A stretch of 64,000 bases of DNA from G963665815 sp942492065 (GCA_942492065.1 CALODV010000008.1:124001-188000), one strand, 5' to 3'. Positions 24,431 to 33,701 are shown, counted from the stretch's first letter. Notes: generated by a model from the letters alone, not told the origin. Numbers and translations: made by a program.

Positions 24431-24497
24431 AGCAGAGAATTTGAGCAATACGCTAAAGACATTAAATTGTTTTCAGCCTATTGCTTACATCTCTGCT
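24431..24497 (+). promoter_or_regulatory. Long leader hairpin of pnp (possible RNase III processing and autoregulation site)
   Basis: AGCAGAGA (24431-24438) pairs with TCTCTGCT (24490-24497); AGCAATA (24444-24450) with TATTGCT (24479-24485); GCTAAAGAC (24452-24460) with GTTTTCAGC (24469-24477, one mismatch and one G-T). The result is an extended three-part stem ending 36 bases before the pnp ATG. In E. coli the pnp leader forms a similar double-stranded stem cut by RNase III, after which PNPase represses its own synthesis. The structure is seen; the mechanism is inferred by analogy. Confidence 0.6.
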
Positions 24498-24533
24498 TAT
24501 AATACAAAAAAAAACTAAAACAAAAGAGGGAAA

Positions 24534-26822
24534 ATGTTTAATATTACAAAGAAAAGCATTGATGTAGCCGGAAAAACCATGTCCATGGAAACCGGCAGAA
24601 TGGCAAAACAAGCAAACGGATCAGTTTTAATTACTTACGGTGATACATGTATACTGGTTACTGCGACAATGCAGAAAAAGGTTAAAGAGGGAATGGATTT
24701 TTTCCCATTAACAGTTGATGTCGCAGAAAAAATGTATGCATCAGGTAAAATCCCGGGTGGATTCATCAAAAGAGAAGCTAAGCCTTCGACAAAAGCGACA
24801 CTTACAGCAAGACTGATTGACAGATCAATCAGACCACTGTTTCCTGATGGATTCAGAAATGAAATTCAAGTAGTAGTAACTATTTTAGCATACGACGGAT
24901 CATGTGATATTGGATGTCTTGGAATCGTTGGTGCTTCAGCAGCACTTACTATTTCAGATATTCCATTTAACGGTCCTATTGCAGGTTGTGCAGTTGGTTT
25001 CGAAAACGATGAGTATATCATATTTCCATCAGATGAACAACTTGAGACCTCTTTACTTGATCTTTCAGTTGCGGGGTCAGAAACATCTGTTGTAATGATC
25101 GAATCATTTGCAAACGAGCTTAATGAAGAACAGATGGTTAATGCTGTTTATGAAGGTCATGAAGTTATCAAACAACTTGTACAATACCAGAAAGATTTTG
25201 CAAAAGATATTGCAAAAGAGAAATATGAGTATGAACCTTATATAATTCCTGAGGAAATTGTAAACTCAATGACAGACGGATATGCTGTAAAGATAGATGA
25301 AACAGCTCATATTCTCGGAAAACTGGAAAGACAGGAAGCTTTTGAAGCATTGAAAGAAGAAGTTCTGGAAAAGTATGCCGAAGAAATGACAGAAGAAGAA
25401 TTTGAAGAAAATGAAAGACATATTAAAAATGCTTTCGAAGCACTGATTAAGAAAAAAGTAAGACATGCAATTCTTTATGATAATCACAGAGCTGACGGCA
25501 GAACAATGGATGAGATTCGTCCAATTACCTGCGAACTTGATATTCTTCCAAGAGTTCACGGTTCAGCGTTATTTACAAGAGGGGAAACTCAATCTCTTGG
25601 TGTAATTACTCTTGGAACAACTTCAGATGAAAAGATAATTGATGGATTAAGCGAAGAATACAGAAAAAGATTCTACCTGCATTATAATTTCCCATCTTTC
25701 AGTGTGGGAGAGGTTGGCTGGATGAGACCTCCGGGAAGAAGAGAGCTTGGTCATGGAATGCTTGCTGAAAGATCCATAACTCCAATGATTCCTGCTAAGG
25801 AAGATTTCCCCTACACAATCAGAGCGGTATCCGAGATTCTTGAATCTAACGGTTCATCATCAATGGCTACAGTATGTTCAACTACTCTTGCTCTTATGGG
25901 AGCCGGCGTACCTATTAAACGCCCTGTAGCAGGTATCGCTAACGGTCTTATTATGGAAGGGGACGACTATGTAGTTCTCACAGACATTATGGGACTTGAA
26001 GATCACCTTGGTGACATGGACTTCAAGGTAGCTGGAACAACAGCTGGTATTACTGCAATGCAGATGGATATAAAAATTGAAGGTATCACAAAAGAAATCA
26101 TGAAGATAGCTCTTGCAAAAGCTTTGACTGCAAGATTATTTATTCTTGGTAAAATTACCGCAGAAATAGAGGCTCCAAGAGATGATATTGCCGCATCAGC
26201 TCCAAGAATCGAATCATTCAAGATCGATCAGTCCAGAATTGGCGAACTGATTGGACCTTCCGGTAAAGTTATAAAGGGCATAATCGAAAAAACAGGTGTT
26301 GATATTAATATCGATGATGATGGTACAGTATCTGTTGCTGCAGTTGATAAATCAGCTATAGATTTATGTAAAAAGTATGTTGGATATATTCTTGATGGAC
26401 CTGTTCTGAATGAAATTTATGAAGGGGTTGTAACCAGAATCGAGTCATTTGGTGCATTCGTAAAATTCCTTGAAGGCTATGCTGAAGGAATGGTTCACAT
26501 TTCAAATCTTGATAGTGTAAGAATTAACGAAGTAACTGATGTTGTAAAACTCGGTGACACTGTAAAAGTTAAATTCATTAAAATGGAGAGAGGTAAAATA
26601 GCTCTTTCTATGAAAGATATCGAAGGAAATCCAAAAGTTGACAGAGAAACTTACGTAAGCAAGCCATTCCAGAGAAGTAATGACAGTCGAGATAGTCGTG
26701 ATAGTCGTGACAACAGGGACAGAAGAGATCACCGAAGATCACATGGTGACTCCAGAGGCTCGGGCTCATCTAGAAAGCCCTACAATAAAAGGAATGATAA
26801 CTCTGACAGAAGAAACAAATAA
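24534..26822 (+). CDS. pnp: Polyribonucleotide nucleotidyltransferase (PNPase)
   Basis: 762 residues. It degrades RNA 3' to 5' by phosphorolysis and is part of the RNA decay machinery. Domains in order: RNase PH 1 (about 10-140, GDTCILVTATMQKK), alpha-helical linker, RNase PH 2 (about 320-540, HVHGSALFTRGETQ-type start near 342 and GDMDFKVAGT near 487), KH (GPSGKVIKGI near 572), S1 (GVVTRIESFGAFVKF near 631). The tail after about 710 is a low-complexity Arg/Asp/Ser-rich stretch (repeated DSRDSRDNRD), perhaps an RNA- or membrane-contact tail. GAGGG precedes the ATG. ahcY starts 10 bases after the stop. Confidence 0.97.
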   Translation: MFNITKKSIDVAGKTMSMETGRMAKQANGSVLITYGDTCILVTATMQKKVKEGMDFFPLTVDVAEKMYASGKIPGGFIKREAKPSTKATLTARLIDRSIRPLFPDGFRNEIQVVVTILAYDGSCDIGCLGIVGASAALTISDIPFNGPIAGCAVGFENDEYIIFPSDEQLETSLLDLSVAGSETSVVMIESFANELNEEQMVNAVYEGHEVIKQLVQYQKDFAKDIAKEKYEYEPYIIPEEIVNSMTDGYAVKIDETAHILGKLERQEAFEALKEEVLEKYAEEMTEEEFEENERHIKNAFEALIKKKVRHAILYDNHRADGRTMDEIRPITCELDILPRVHGSALFTRGETQSLGVITLGTTSDEKIIDGLSEEYRKRFYLHYNFPSFSVGEVGWMRPPGRRELGHGMLAERSITPMIPAKEDFPYTIRAVSEILESNGSSSMATVCSTTLALMGAGVPIKRPVAGIANGLIMEGDDYVVLTDIMGLEDHLGDMDFKVAGTTAGITAMQMDIKIEGITKEIMKIALAKALTARLFILGKITAEIEAPRDDIAASAPRIESFKIDQSRIGELIGPSGKVIKGIIEKTGVDINIDDDGTVSVAAVDKSAIDLCKKYVGYILDGPVLNEIYEGVVTRIESFGAFVKFLEGYAEGMVHISNLDSVRINEVTDVVKLGDTVKVKFIKMERGKIALSMKDIEGNPKVDRETYVSKPFQRSNDSRDSRDSRDNRDRRDHRRSHGDSRGSGSSRKPYNKRNDNSDRRNK

Positions 26823-26832
26823 GGGGATACGT

Positions 26833-28239
26833 ATGGATTACAAAATTGCTGATATTAATCTTGCTGATTTTGGTAGAACAGAAATCGAAATTTCCGAAAT
26901 CGAAATGCCTGGACTGATGAGTCTCAGGGAAAAATACGGAGAATCAAAACCGTTAAAAGGTGCAAAAATTACCGGTAGTCTGCATATGACAATCCAGACA
27001 GCCATACTTATAGAAACTTTAAAAGAGCTTGGAGCTGAAATACGCTGGGCTAGCTGTAATATTTTCTCAACTCAGGATCATGCTGCTGCCGCTATTGCTA
27101 AAACCGGAATTCCTGTTTTTGCCTGGAAAGGTGAAACACTGGAAGAATACTGGTGGTGTACAAAGCAGGCACTACTTTTTGATGCAACAACCGGACCTGA
27201 TGTAATTGTAGATGACGGCGGCGATGCAACTCTTATGATCCATGAAGGTGTAAGACTGGAAAAACTGTTCAAAGAAACAGGTAAACTTCCCGAGATTACT
27301 ACGGAAAACAAGGAGTTCGGTCTTCTTCAGAAAACAATCCTAGAAGATATGGAACAGTATCCACAGCGTTGGACTGATATTGCAGCTAATATCAGAGGTG
27401 TAAGCGAAGAGACAACAACCGGTGTTCACAGATTATACCAGAATATGGAAAACGGAACTCTCTTGTTCCCTGCCTATAATGTTAATGATTCCGTAACAAA
27501 ATCCAAGTTCGATAACCTTTACGGTTGCCGTGAATCTCTTGCCGACGGTATCAAGCGTGGTACCGACGTGATGGTTGCAGGAAAAGTCGTTGTCGTTTGC
27601 GGTTATGGAGATGTTGGTAAAGGTTGTGCTCAGTCCATGAGAGGATACGGTGCAAGGGTTATTGTAACAGAAATAGATCCTATATGTGCATTACAGGCAG
27701 CAATGGAGGGTTTTGAAGTTACTCTGCTTGAAGAAGTTGTAGAAGAAGCAGATATTTTTGTTACTGCAACAGGTAACTACCATGTAATAAAAACCGAACA
27801 CATGGAAAAGATGAAGAACCAGGCAATCGTTTGTAATATTGGTCACTTCGATAACGAGATCCAGGTTGAAGAACTTTATGCTCTTCCCGGAGTCGTAAAA
27901 GAGAACGTTAAGCCTCAAGTAGATAAGATTATTTTCCCGGACGGACATTGCATTATTCTTCTTTCTGAAGGCCGCCTTGTTAACCTTGGAAATGCTACCG
28001 GTCACCCATCATTTGTAATGAGTAATTCTTTTACAAATCAGGTTCTTGCTCAGCTTGAACTCTGGCAGAATAAACATGAAGTAAAAGTGTTCAGACTTCC
28101 TAAAGAACTTGATGAGGAAGTAGCAAGACTTCACCTTGAGAAAATAGGTGTAAAGCTTACTAAGCTTTCTGAGACACAGGCTGAATACATTGGCGTAAAA
28201 GTAAACGGACCTTATAAACCTGAACATTATAGATATTGA
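26833..28239 (+). CDS. ahcY: Adenosylhomocysteinase (S-adenosyl-L-homocysteine hydrolase)
   Basis: 468 residues from ATG 26833, chosen because AAGGGG lies just upstream and the family start (DYKIADINLADFGR) follows; an ATG at 26680 in the same frame lies inside pnp. The enzyme splits S-adenosylhomocysteine into adenosine and homocysteine, recycling the by-product of SAM methylation in the cytosol. Evidence: substrate region GSLHMTIQTAILIETL, STQDHAAAAI, and NAD site VVCGYGDVGKGCAQSMRGYGA, ending in the conserved C-terminal KPEHYRY whose Lys/Tyr contact NAD of the neighbouring subunit. No SAH riboswitch is visible, since the gene follows pnp directly. Confidence 0.97.
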   Translation: MDYKIADINLADFGRTEIEISEIEMPGLMSLREKYGESKPLKGAKITGSLHMTIQTAILIETLKELGAEIRWASCNIFSTQDHAAAAIAKTGIPVFAWKGETLEEYWWCTKQALLFDATTGPDVIVDDGGDATLMIHEGVRLEKLFKETGKLPEITTENKEFGLLQKTILEDMEQYPQRWTDIAANIRGVSEETTTGVHRLYQNMENGTLLFPAYNVNDSVTKSKFDNLYGCRESLADGIKRGTDVMVAGKVVVVCGYGDVGKGCAQSMRGYGARVIVTEIDPICALQAAMEGFEVTLLEEVVEEADIFVTATGNYHVIKTEHMEKMKNQAIVCNIGHFDNEIQVEELYALPGVVKENVKPQVDKIIFPDGHCIILLSEGRLVNLGNATGHPSFVMSNSFTNQVLAQLELWQNKHEVKVFRLPKELDEEVARLHLEKIGVKLTKLSETQAEYIGVKVNGPYKPEHYRY

Positions 28240-28330
28240 TGAAATATACTGTTAAAAAAAACTTGCCATTTTTAAGGCAGATTTTAGGTTTCCGTTTGGA
28301 AAAATAAATAATCGATATTTGGAGGAATGA

Positions 28331-29626
28331 ATGTCATTAATTGAAAAGATTAAGGATAAAACTTCGTTAGTTGCAGTAATAGGATTAGGTTACGTTGGAT
28401 TACCTATGGCTGTAACTGTTGCCAGAAAAGGCTTTAATGTTCTTGGAATTGATGTTAGCAAAAGATGTGTTGATGCAGTTAATGCAGGTCAGAACTACAT
28501 CGGTGATGTTGATGATGATGAACTAAAAGAACTTGTAGAAAAGAAAATGATTACAGCGACAACTGATTACTCTGAAATTAAAGATGCAGATATTGTAATG
28601 ATTGCTGTTCCAACACCTCTTGATAAATTTCAACAGCCTGATTCATCATATATTGAGAAGTCTATTGAATCCATGAAAGATTTCATTAAAGAAGGAACTC
28701 TTGTTGTTCTTGAGAGCACCACATATCCTGGTACTACTCGTGAAATAATTGCTCCTGCATTTGAAGATAAATTCGAAATTGGCAAGACTATCTATATTGC
28801 ATTCTCACCTGAAAGAGTAGATCCGGGTAATCTTCAGTACAAAACACACAATACTCCAAAAGTAGTTGGCGGTATGACAGAAAAATGTAATGAGATTTCT
28901 AAAGTATTCTACGAAAACGTTCTTGATGCAGAAGTTTTCCTTGTATCGTCTCCAGATATTGCAGAGATGGAAAAAATCTACGAAAATACATTCAGAAACA
29001 TAAATATTGCACTTGCAAACGAAATGACTATTCTTTGTGACAGAATGGGAATCAACATCTGGGAAGTTATTAATGCTGCAAAAACTAAACCTTACGGTTT
29101 CATGGCATTCTATCCTGGACCCGGAGTTGGCGGACACTGTATTCCAATTGACCCGTTCTACCTTACATGGAAAGCCAGAGAATTCAATTATCATACAAGA
29201 CTTATTGAACTTGCAGGTGAAATCAATGTAGCAATGCCTGAGTTTGTTGTAAACAAAGCTCTCAAGCTTCTCAACAAAAAAGGTAAAGCTTTATCTCAAT
29301 CTAAAGTTCTTCTTTTAGGCGCAGCTTATAAAAAAGATATCGAGGATATGAGAGAATCTCCTATTATGGAAGTTATTCTTGAGCTTGAAGAAATGAATGC
29401 GGGTTTTGATTACCACGATCCATTCGTTCCTGAATTCCATAACGAGCTGAATGATAAAATGTATACATCTGTTGGTCTTGAAAATTTGGCTGACTATGAT
29501 ATCGTAATCATTATTACAGATCATACAACAGTTGATTATCAGGAAATAGCAGACAAAGCTCAACTTGTTCTCGATACAAGAAATGCTACAAAAGATGTAA
29601 AATCTGATAACATAGTATTATTATAA
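28331..29626 (+). CDS. UDP-N-acetyl-D-glucosamine 6-dehydrogenase family (WbpA/TviB-like)
   Basis: 431 residues. NAD-dependent oxidation of a UDP-HexNAc to the uronic acid for surface polysaccharide. Rossmann start VIGLGYVGLPMAVTVARKGF with GDVDDDEL after it; catalytic Cys in GVGGHCIPIDPFYL (near 264), the form typical of WbpA-like enzymes rather than UDP-glucose dehydrogenases, which have GGSCFPKD (seen in the paralogue at 31647). C-terminal UDP-binding Rossmann domain from about 315. GGAGG before the ATG. It has its own terminator; no glycosyltransferases adjoin it, so the polysaccharide cluster must lie elsewhere. Confidence 0.88.
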   Translation: MSLIEKIKDKTSLVAVIGLGYVGLPMAVTVARKGFNVLGIDVSKRCVDAVNAGQNYIGDVDDDELKELVEKKMITATTDYSEIKDADIVMIAVPTPLDKFQQPDSSYIEKSIESMKDFIKEGTLVVLESTTYPGTTREIIAPAFEDKFEIGKTIYIAFSPERVDPGNLQYKTHNTPKVVGGMTEKCNEISKVFYENVLDAEVFLVSSPDIAEMEKIYENTFRNINIALANEMTILCDRMGINIWEVINAAKTKPYGFMAFYPGPGVGGHCIPIDPFYLTWKAREFNYHTRLIELAGEINVAMPEFVVNKALKLLNKKGKALSQSKVLLLGAAYKKDIEDMRESPIMEVILELEEMNAGFDYHDPFVPEFHNELNDKMYTSVGLENLADYDIVIIITDHTTVDYQEIADKAQLVLDTRNATKDVKSDNIVLL

Positions 29627-29652
29627 AAAAATATTACATGTATTATAACACG

Positions 29653-29694
29653 AAAGAGTTCCTGATGTCATCCAGTATGTCAGGAACTCTTTTT
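29653..29694 (+). terminator. Strong intrinsic terminator
   Basis: 13-bp perfect stem AAAGAGTTCCTGA (29653-29665) with TCAGGAACTCTTT (29680-29692) and a T-run, just after the UDP-HexNAc dehydrogenase gene. Confidence 0.9.
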
Positions 29695-29716
29695 GCAAGA
29701 TTAGAGGATGGAAATT

Positions 29717-30694
29717 ATGAATGAAACTCCTAACCCAGGATCTATTCCGATCAAAATAAAAATTACCGGAAGAAAAATTTTTCTGATACTTATAGCAATT
29801 GTTGTTCTGGTATTGTTTTCTACAGGGTTGTATGTTATCAATCCGGAAGAGGTAGGTGTGATTCAAAGATTTGGTAAATACTTGAAGACTTCCCAACCCG
29901 GACTGAACTTTAAGATACCCTTTGGAGTAGATAAACTTACAAAAGTCGAAGTAAGAAGAGTTTTAAAAGAGGAATTTGGTTTCAGAACAATTGCAGCAGG
30001 GGTGAAATCTAAGTTTTCCCAAAAAGAATATGACAATGAATCAATTATGCTTACCGGGGACTTGAACATTGCTGATGTTGAGTGGATTATTCAATATAGA
30101 ATAAAAGATCCACAGAAATACTTATTTAATGTCAGAAATGTTCGCGAAACACTGCGAGATGTTACAGAGTCAACAGCAAGACAGATTGTTGGTGACAGAA
30201 GTGTTGATGAAGTAATAGTTCTCAGCAGAAAAGATATAGCTTATGAAATCGAGACTTTGATTCAGGATATATTAAAGAAGTATAATACGGGTATTGAGGT
30301 TGTTAAAATTAACCTTCAAAATGTTAATCCTCCTCAACCAGTTCAGAAAGCATTTAATGATGTAAACTCTGCAAAGCAGGAAGAAGAGAAAATAGTGAAT
30401 CAAGCTCTTCAAAAATATAATCAGGTTATTCCTGAAGCACGAGGTAAGGCAAAGAGAACGATAGAAGAAGCCGAAGGTTATGCAGTCAATAGAATCAACA
30501 GAGCTGAAGGTGATGCCAATCGTTTCAATTCAGTGTGGAAAGAATATAATAAAGCGAAAACTGTTACCAAGAGCAGACTATATATCGAATCCATGGAAAA
30601 AGTGCTTAATAACACGGATAAGATATATATAGTTGATGATGAGGTTAAGAGCTTCCTTCCACTGCTGAATCTTAATCAGGGAGGTGGAAAATGA
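29717..30694 (+). CDS. hflK: HflK, SPFH/prohibitin-family FtsH regulator
   Basis: About 325 residues. I prefer ATG 29717 over 29708, because AGAGG abuts the earlier ATG but sits about 9 bases before the later one. One N-terminal membrane segment (about 18-40) precedes the SPFH domain (VIQRFGKYLKTSQPGLNFKIP) and a charged helical C-terminal region with ARGKAKRTIEEAEGYA. With HflC it forms the large membrane cage around the FtsH protease, modulating membrane-protein turnover. It overlaps hflC by 4 bases (ATGA), so the two are coupled as usual. Confidence 0.92.
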   Translation: MNETPNPGSIPIKIKITGRKIFLILIAIVVLVLFSTGLYVINPEEVGVIQRFGKYLKTSQPGLNFKIPFGVDKLTKVEVRRVLKEEFGFRTIAAGVKSKFSQKEYDNESIMLTGDLNIADVEWIIQYRIKDPQKYLFNVRNVRETLRDVTESTARQIVGDRSVDEVIVLSRKDIAYEIETLIQDILKKYNTGIEVVKINLQNVNPPQPVQKAFNDVNSAKQEEEKIVNQALQKYNQVIPEARGKAKRTIEEAEGYAVNRINRAEGDANRFNSVWKEYNKAKTVTKSRLYIESMEKVLNNTDKIYIVDDEVKSFLPLLNLNQGGGK

Positions 30695-31620
30695 GAAGGT
30701 CTCCATTAGCTATTCTTATAATTGTTGCAATTATCGTTGTTGCAAATGGATTTTATATTGTTGATGAAACAAAACAAGTTATTATTACTCAATTTGGGAA
30801 ACCGGTCGGTGAAGCTATAACAAATGCCGGTCTAAAGTTTAAACTCCCATTTATTCAAAAAGCGAATTTCTTTGAAAAACGAGTTCTTGAGTGGGATGGA
30901 GAGCCTAAACAGATTCCAACATCTGATAAGAAATATCTCTGGGTAGACACATTCGCAAGATGGAGAATAGATGATCCATTACTGTTCTTCCAGACAATGA
31001 GAGATGAGAACTCTGCACATGGAAGACTTGATGATATTATTTCAGGTACAACCAGAGATATTATTTCATTGAATCTTCTTATTGAAGTTGTCAGAAATTC
31101 AAACAGAACCATGGAGTTTACCGAGGACTATGATCCTTCACTTGATGAAGTTATCAGAGCTGAAATCTTTCACGGAAGATCTGGTATTGCGGACAGCATT
31201 CTTGAACAATCAAAACCGGCAGTTGCGAAATATGGAATTGAGCTGATTGATGTAAGAATTAAAAGGGTAAACTACATAGATGATGTAAGAAGAAAAGTCT
31301 TTGAAAGAATGATATCTGAAAGACAGAAGATTGCAGCAAAATACAGGTCTGCCGGACAGGGTAAAGCTGCCGAAGTTCTTGGTAAGATGCAGCGGGAATT
31401 GGATCAGATTCAGTCTGAAGCATATAGAACAGCTCAGGAAGTTAAAGGTAGAGCAGATGCTAAAGCTACAGCTTTGTACGCTAAATCCTATAGTAAAGAT
31501 CCTGAGTTCTACAGATTTATGAAAACACTTGAAACATACGAAAAAACAATAAAAAAAGATGACACCTTAATACTGTCTACAGAAGGTGACTACTTTAAAT
31601 ACCTGAAAAAAGGTAAATAA
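30691..31620 (+). CDS. hflC: HflC, SPFH/prohibitin-family FtsH regulator
   Basis: 309 residues: N-terminal membrane anchor (about 6-22), SPFH domain opening with YIVDETKQVIITQFGKPVG, the family hallmark RVLEWDGEPKQIPTSDKKYL..D.FARW, and a helical tail with RAEVLGK-like repeats (GKMQRELDQIQSEAYRTAQE). Partner of HflK in the FtsH-holding complex. The start overlaps hflK's stop by 4 bases, with GGAGG just upstream in hflK. ugd follows 26 bases later, so the three genes may be co-transcribed. Confidence 0.92.
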   Translation: MRRSPLAILIIVAIIVVANGFYIVDETKQVIITQFGKPVGEAITNAGLKFKLPFIQKANFFEKRVLEWDGEPKQIPTSDKKYLWVDTFARWRIDDPLLFFQTMRDENSAHGRLDDIISGTTRDIISLNLLIEVVRNSNRTMEFTEDYDPSLDEVIRAEIFHGRSGIADSILEQSKPAVAKYGIELIDVRIKRVNYIDDVRRKVFERMISERQKIAAKYRSAGQGKAAEVLGKMQRELDQIQSEAYRTAQEVKGRADAKATALYAKSYSKDPEFYRFMKTLETYEKTIKKDDTLILSTEGDYFKYLKKGK

Positions 31621-31646
31621 AATCGAAAAATTCCAAAGGGGGAATG

Positions 31647-32975
31647 ATGAATATTGTCGTTATTGGATCAGGATACGTCGGACTTGTTACAGGAACATGT
31701 TTTGCTGAAGTTGGTAATCATGTAATATGCGTGGACAATGACAAAGAGAAGATTGATAAACTCAATAACGGTATTATACCAATTTACGAGCCGGGACTTG
31801 AAAGACTGGTGGAACGTAATGTAAAAGAAGGAAGACTTACTTTTACAACAGATATCAAAGATGCAGTAGAAAAATCCTTGATATGCTTTATCGCAGTTGG
31901 AACCCCGCCGGACGAAGACGGGTCTGCTGACCTTCAATATGTTGTTGCTGTTGCCCAGGACATAGCCAGATACATGAATGATTATAAAATAGTTATTGAT
32001 AAGTCTACTGTTCCAATTGGTACAGCTGATATGGTATCTGAGAAAATTCAAACTGTTCTTGATGAAAGAAATGTTAATTTTGAATTTGATGTTGTTTCAA
32101 ATCCTGAGTTCCTCAAAGAAGGTGCTGCTATAGATGATTTCATGAAACCTGACAGAGTTGTTATCGGAACAGATAATGTAAGAGTCGGTGAAATAATGAG
32201 ACTGCTTTATTCTCCTTTTAACAGATCATCAGACAGAGTTATCATCATGTCGATCAGATCTGCTGAAATGACAAAATACGCGGCAAATTCAATGCTTGCT
32301 ACAAAGATTTCCTTCATGAACGAGATAGCAAAGCTTTGTGAAAAAATGGGAGCAGATGTATCAGATGTACGTCATGGTATCGGCTCAGATACAAGAATAG
32401 GATACAAGTTTATATATCCCGGAGTAGGATATGGCGGAAGTTGTTTCCCTAAGGATGTTAAAGCTCTTATCAGAATGGCAAAGAAAGCAGGTGTAGAACC
32501 TATGCTTCTGAATGCTGTTGAAGATGTGAATGACATACAGAAAAAACTGTTAGCTGAAAAAGTTGTAAAACACTTTGGCGAAAACCTTGATGGGCTTATA
32601 TTCGGGCTCTGGGGATTGTCATTCAAACCAGAAACAGATGATATGAGAGAAGCTCCAGCCATAGTTATTATCAACGAACTGATAAAACGCGGTGCTAAAA
32701 TTCAGGCATATGACCCTGAAGCAATGACAGAATCAAAACGTATCTTTGGAGATAATCCGGCTATAGTTTATTGCGAAAGTGAATACAAAGCAGTAGAAAA
32801 TGCAGATGCACTGCTTCTGGTAACAGAATGGTTCCAGTTCAGACATCCGGATTTTGATAAGATCAAATCTTTACTTCGTCAACCTGTAGTATTTGACGGA
32901 AGAAACCAGTATTCTCCAGATAAACTGACAGAAATGGGTTTTGAATACTATGCTATAGGTAGAGGTAAAGTTTAA
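31647..32975 (+). CDS. ugd: UDP-glucose 6-dehydrogenase
   Basis: 442 residues from ATG 31647; the adjacent ATG at 31644 has only 1 base between it and AAAGGGGG, so the second is better spaced. It oxidises UDP-glucose to UDP-glucuronate with two NAD, for surface polysaccharides. Motifs: NAD site IGSGYVGLVTGTCFAEVG, STVPIGTA loop, catalytic Cys in GVGYGGSCFPKDVKAL (near 261), and GLSFKPETDDMREAPA near 335. Follows hflC with a 26-base gap and precedes tadA by 8 bases. Confidence 0.95.
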   Translation: MNIVVIGSGYVGLVTGTCFAEVGNHVICVDNDKEKIDKLNNGIIPIYEPGLERLVERNVKEGRLTFTTDIKDAVEKSLICFIAVGTPPDEDGSADLQYVVAVAQDIARYMNDYKIVIDKSTVPIGTADMVSEKIQTVLDERNVNFEFDVVSNPEFLKEGAAIDDFMKPDRVVIGTDNVRVGEIMRLLYSPFNRSSDRVIIMSIRSAEMTKYAANSMLATKISFMNEIAKLCEKMGADVSDVRHGIGSDTRIGYKFIYPGVGYGGSCFPKDVKALIRMAKKAGVEPMLLNAVEDVNDIQKKLLAEKVVKHFGENLDGLIFGLWGLSFKPETDDMREAPAIVIINELIKRGAKIQAYDPEAMTESKRIFGDNPAIVYCESEYKAVENADALLLVTEWFQFRHPDFDKIKSLLRQPVVFDGRNQYSPDKLTEMGFEYYAIGRGKV

Positions 32976-32983
32976 GACCTGAT

Positions 32984-33481
32984 ATGAGCAAATCCGAAAA
33001 AGATATCTACTGGATGGAAAAAGCTCTCAGTGTTGCTGATAGAGGCTTTAAGTCCGGTAATATCCCGGTTGGCGCTGTTCTCATTAAAGATGATCAATTG
33101 GTTGCCGAAGCTCATAACTTAAAAGAAAATGTTCTGCAGCACGCAGAAAAAATAGTTATCGAGAGTGTAATCGCTGAAGGTGTTAAATATCTTTATGATT
33201 ACACTCTCTATGTTACAGTCGAACCATGTTGTATGTGTGCCGGTATTATTGTATGGAGCAGAGTTGGCAGAGTAGTCATTGGTGCTCAGGATAAAAAAGC
33301 AGGTGCATGCGGTTCGGTTTATAACATTCCGGAAGATACTCAGCTTAATCATAATCCGGAAGTAACTAGAGGTGTTTTGGAAGAAAAATGCTCATTTTTG
33401 ATGAGTGAATTTTTCAGGGGAAAGAGAAAAGAACGGAGAGATGCCGGAGCGGTTGAACGGGGTGGTCTCGAAAACCATTGA
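32984..33481 (+). CDS. tadA: tRNA adenosine deaminase (TadA) whose 3' end runs into tRNA-Ser
   Basis: 165 residues. A zinc-dependent cytidine/adenosine deaminase fold: HAE motif (near 47, zinc and proton shuttle) and PCCMC (near 83-87, zinc). It converts the wobble A of tRNA-Arg to inosine; a related nucleobase deaminase remains possible, since the residues after HAE (KIVIESV) differ from the usual TadA pattern. No stop codon occurs before the tRNA-Ser gene begins at 33435, so the last 15 or so residues (from GRRDAGAV-like ERRDAGAVERGG) are encoded by tRNA sequence. Weak ribosome site, likely read by coupling with ugd. Confidence 0.85.
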   Translation: MSKSEKDIYWMEKALSVADRGFKSGNIPVGAVLIKDDQLVAEAHNLKENVLQHAEKIVIESVIAEGVKYLYDYTLYVTVEPCCMCAGIIVWSRVGRVVIGAQDKKAGACGSVYNIPEDTQLNHNPEVTRGVLEEKCSFLMSEFFRGKRKERRDAGAVERGGLENH

Positions 33482-33524
33482 TCCAGCGATGGGTCCCAGG
33501 GTTCGAATCCCTGTCTCTCCGCCA
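33435..33524 (+). tRNA. tRNA-Ser (anticodon CGA)
   Basis: A 90-base type II tRNA with CCA encoded. Acceptor GGAGAGA pairs with TCTCTCC; anticodon loop CTCGAAA between GTGGT and ACCAT gives CGA; long variable arm (about TTGATCCAGCGATGGGTC region); T-arm GGGTTCGAATCCC. It overlaps the last 47 bases of tadA on the same strand. Confidence 0.95.
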
Positions 33525-33701
33525 TATATTCAGTCATTTTCCATCCGGACAAGTTTCATCATCAATATCACTTTGATAAAAGAGTTTCGGTTTGCACACA
33601 ATCCATGCTATATATAGAACACTTTGAACTTAATCATTCTTAATCACTTGACAAAAAAAGAGGGAGTGAGAAGTTGAATCGAAACAAATTTTGGAGTACT
33701 C

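Noticed and set aside
26675..26740. Short tandem GATAGTCGT-like repeats as a possible CRISPR or satellite
   Set aside because: They encode the Arg/Asp-rich PNPase tail in frame and are too short and irregular for an array.
26680..26832. N-terminal extension of ahcY starting inside pnp
   Set aside because: It is read from pnp's Arg/Asp-rich tail in another frame; the ATG at 26833 has its own AAGGGG and gives the family's normal N-terminus.
28250..28300. Hairpin after ahcY (TTGCC/GGCAG) as a terminator
   Set aside because: Stem of only five pairs and no real T-run; not strong enough to list.
33349..33552. Open frame on the minus strand over tadA and tRNA-Ser
   Set aside because: Its sequence is the antisense of tRNA-Ser and tadA (the AERQGFEPWDPS word is a known false protein from tRNA-Ser antisense).
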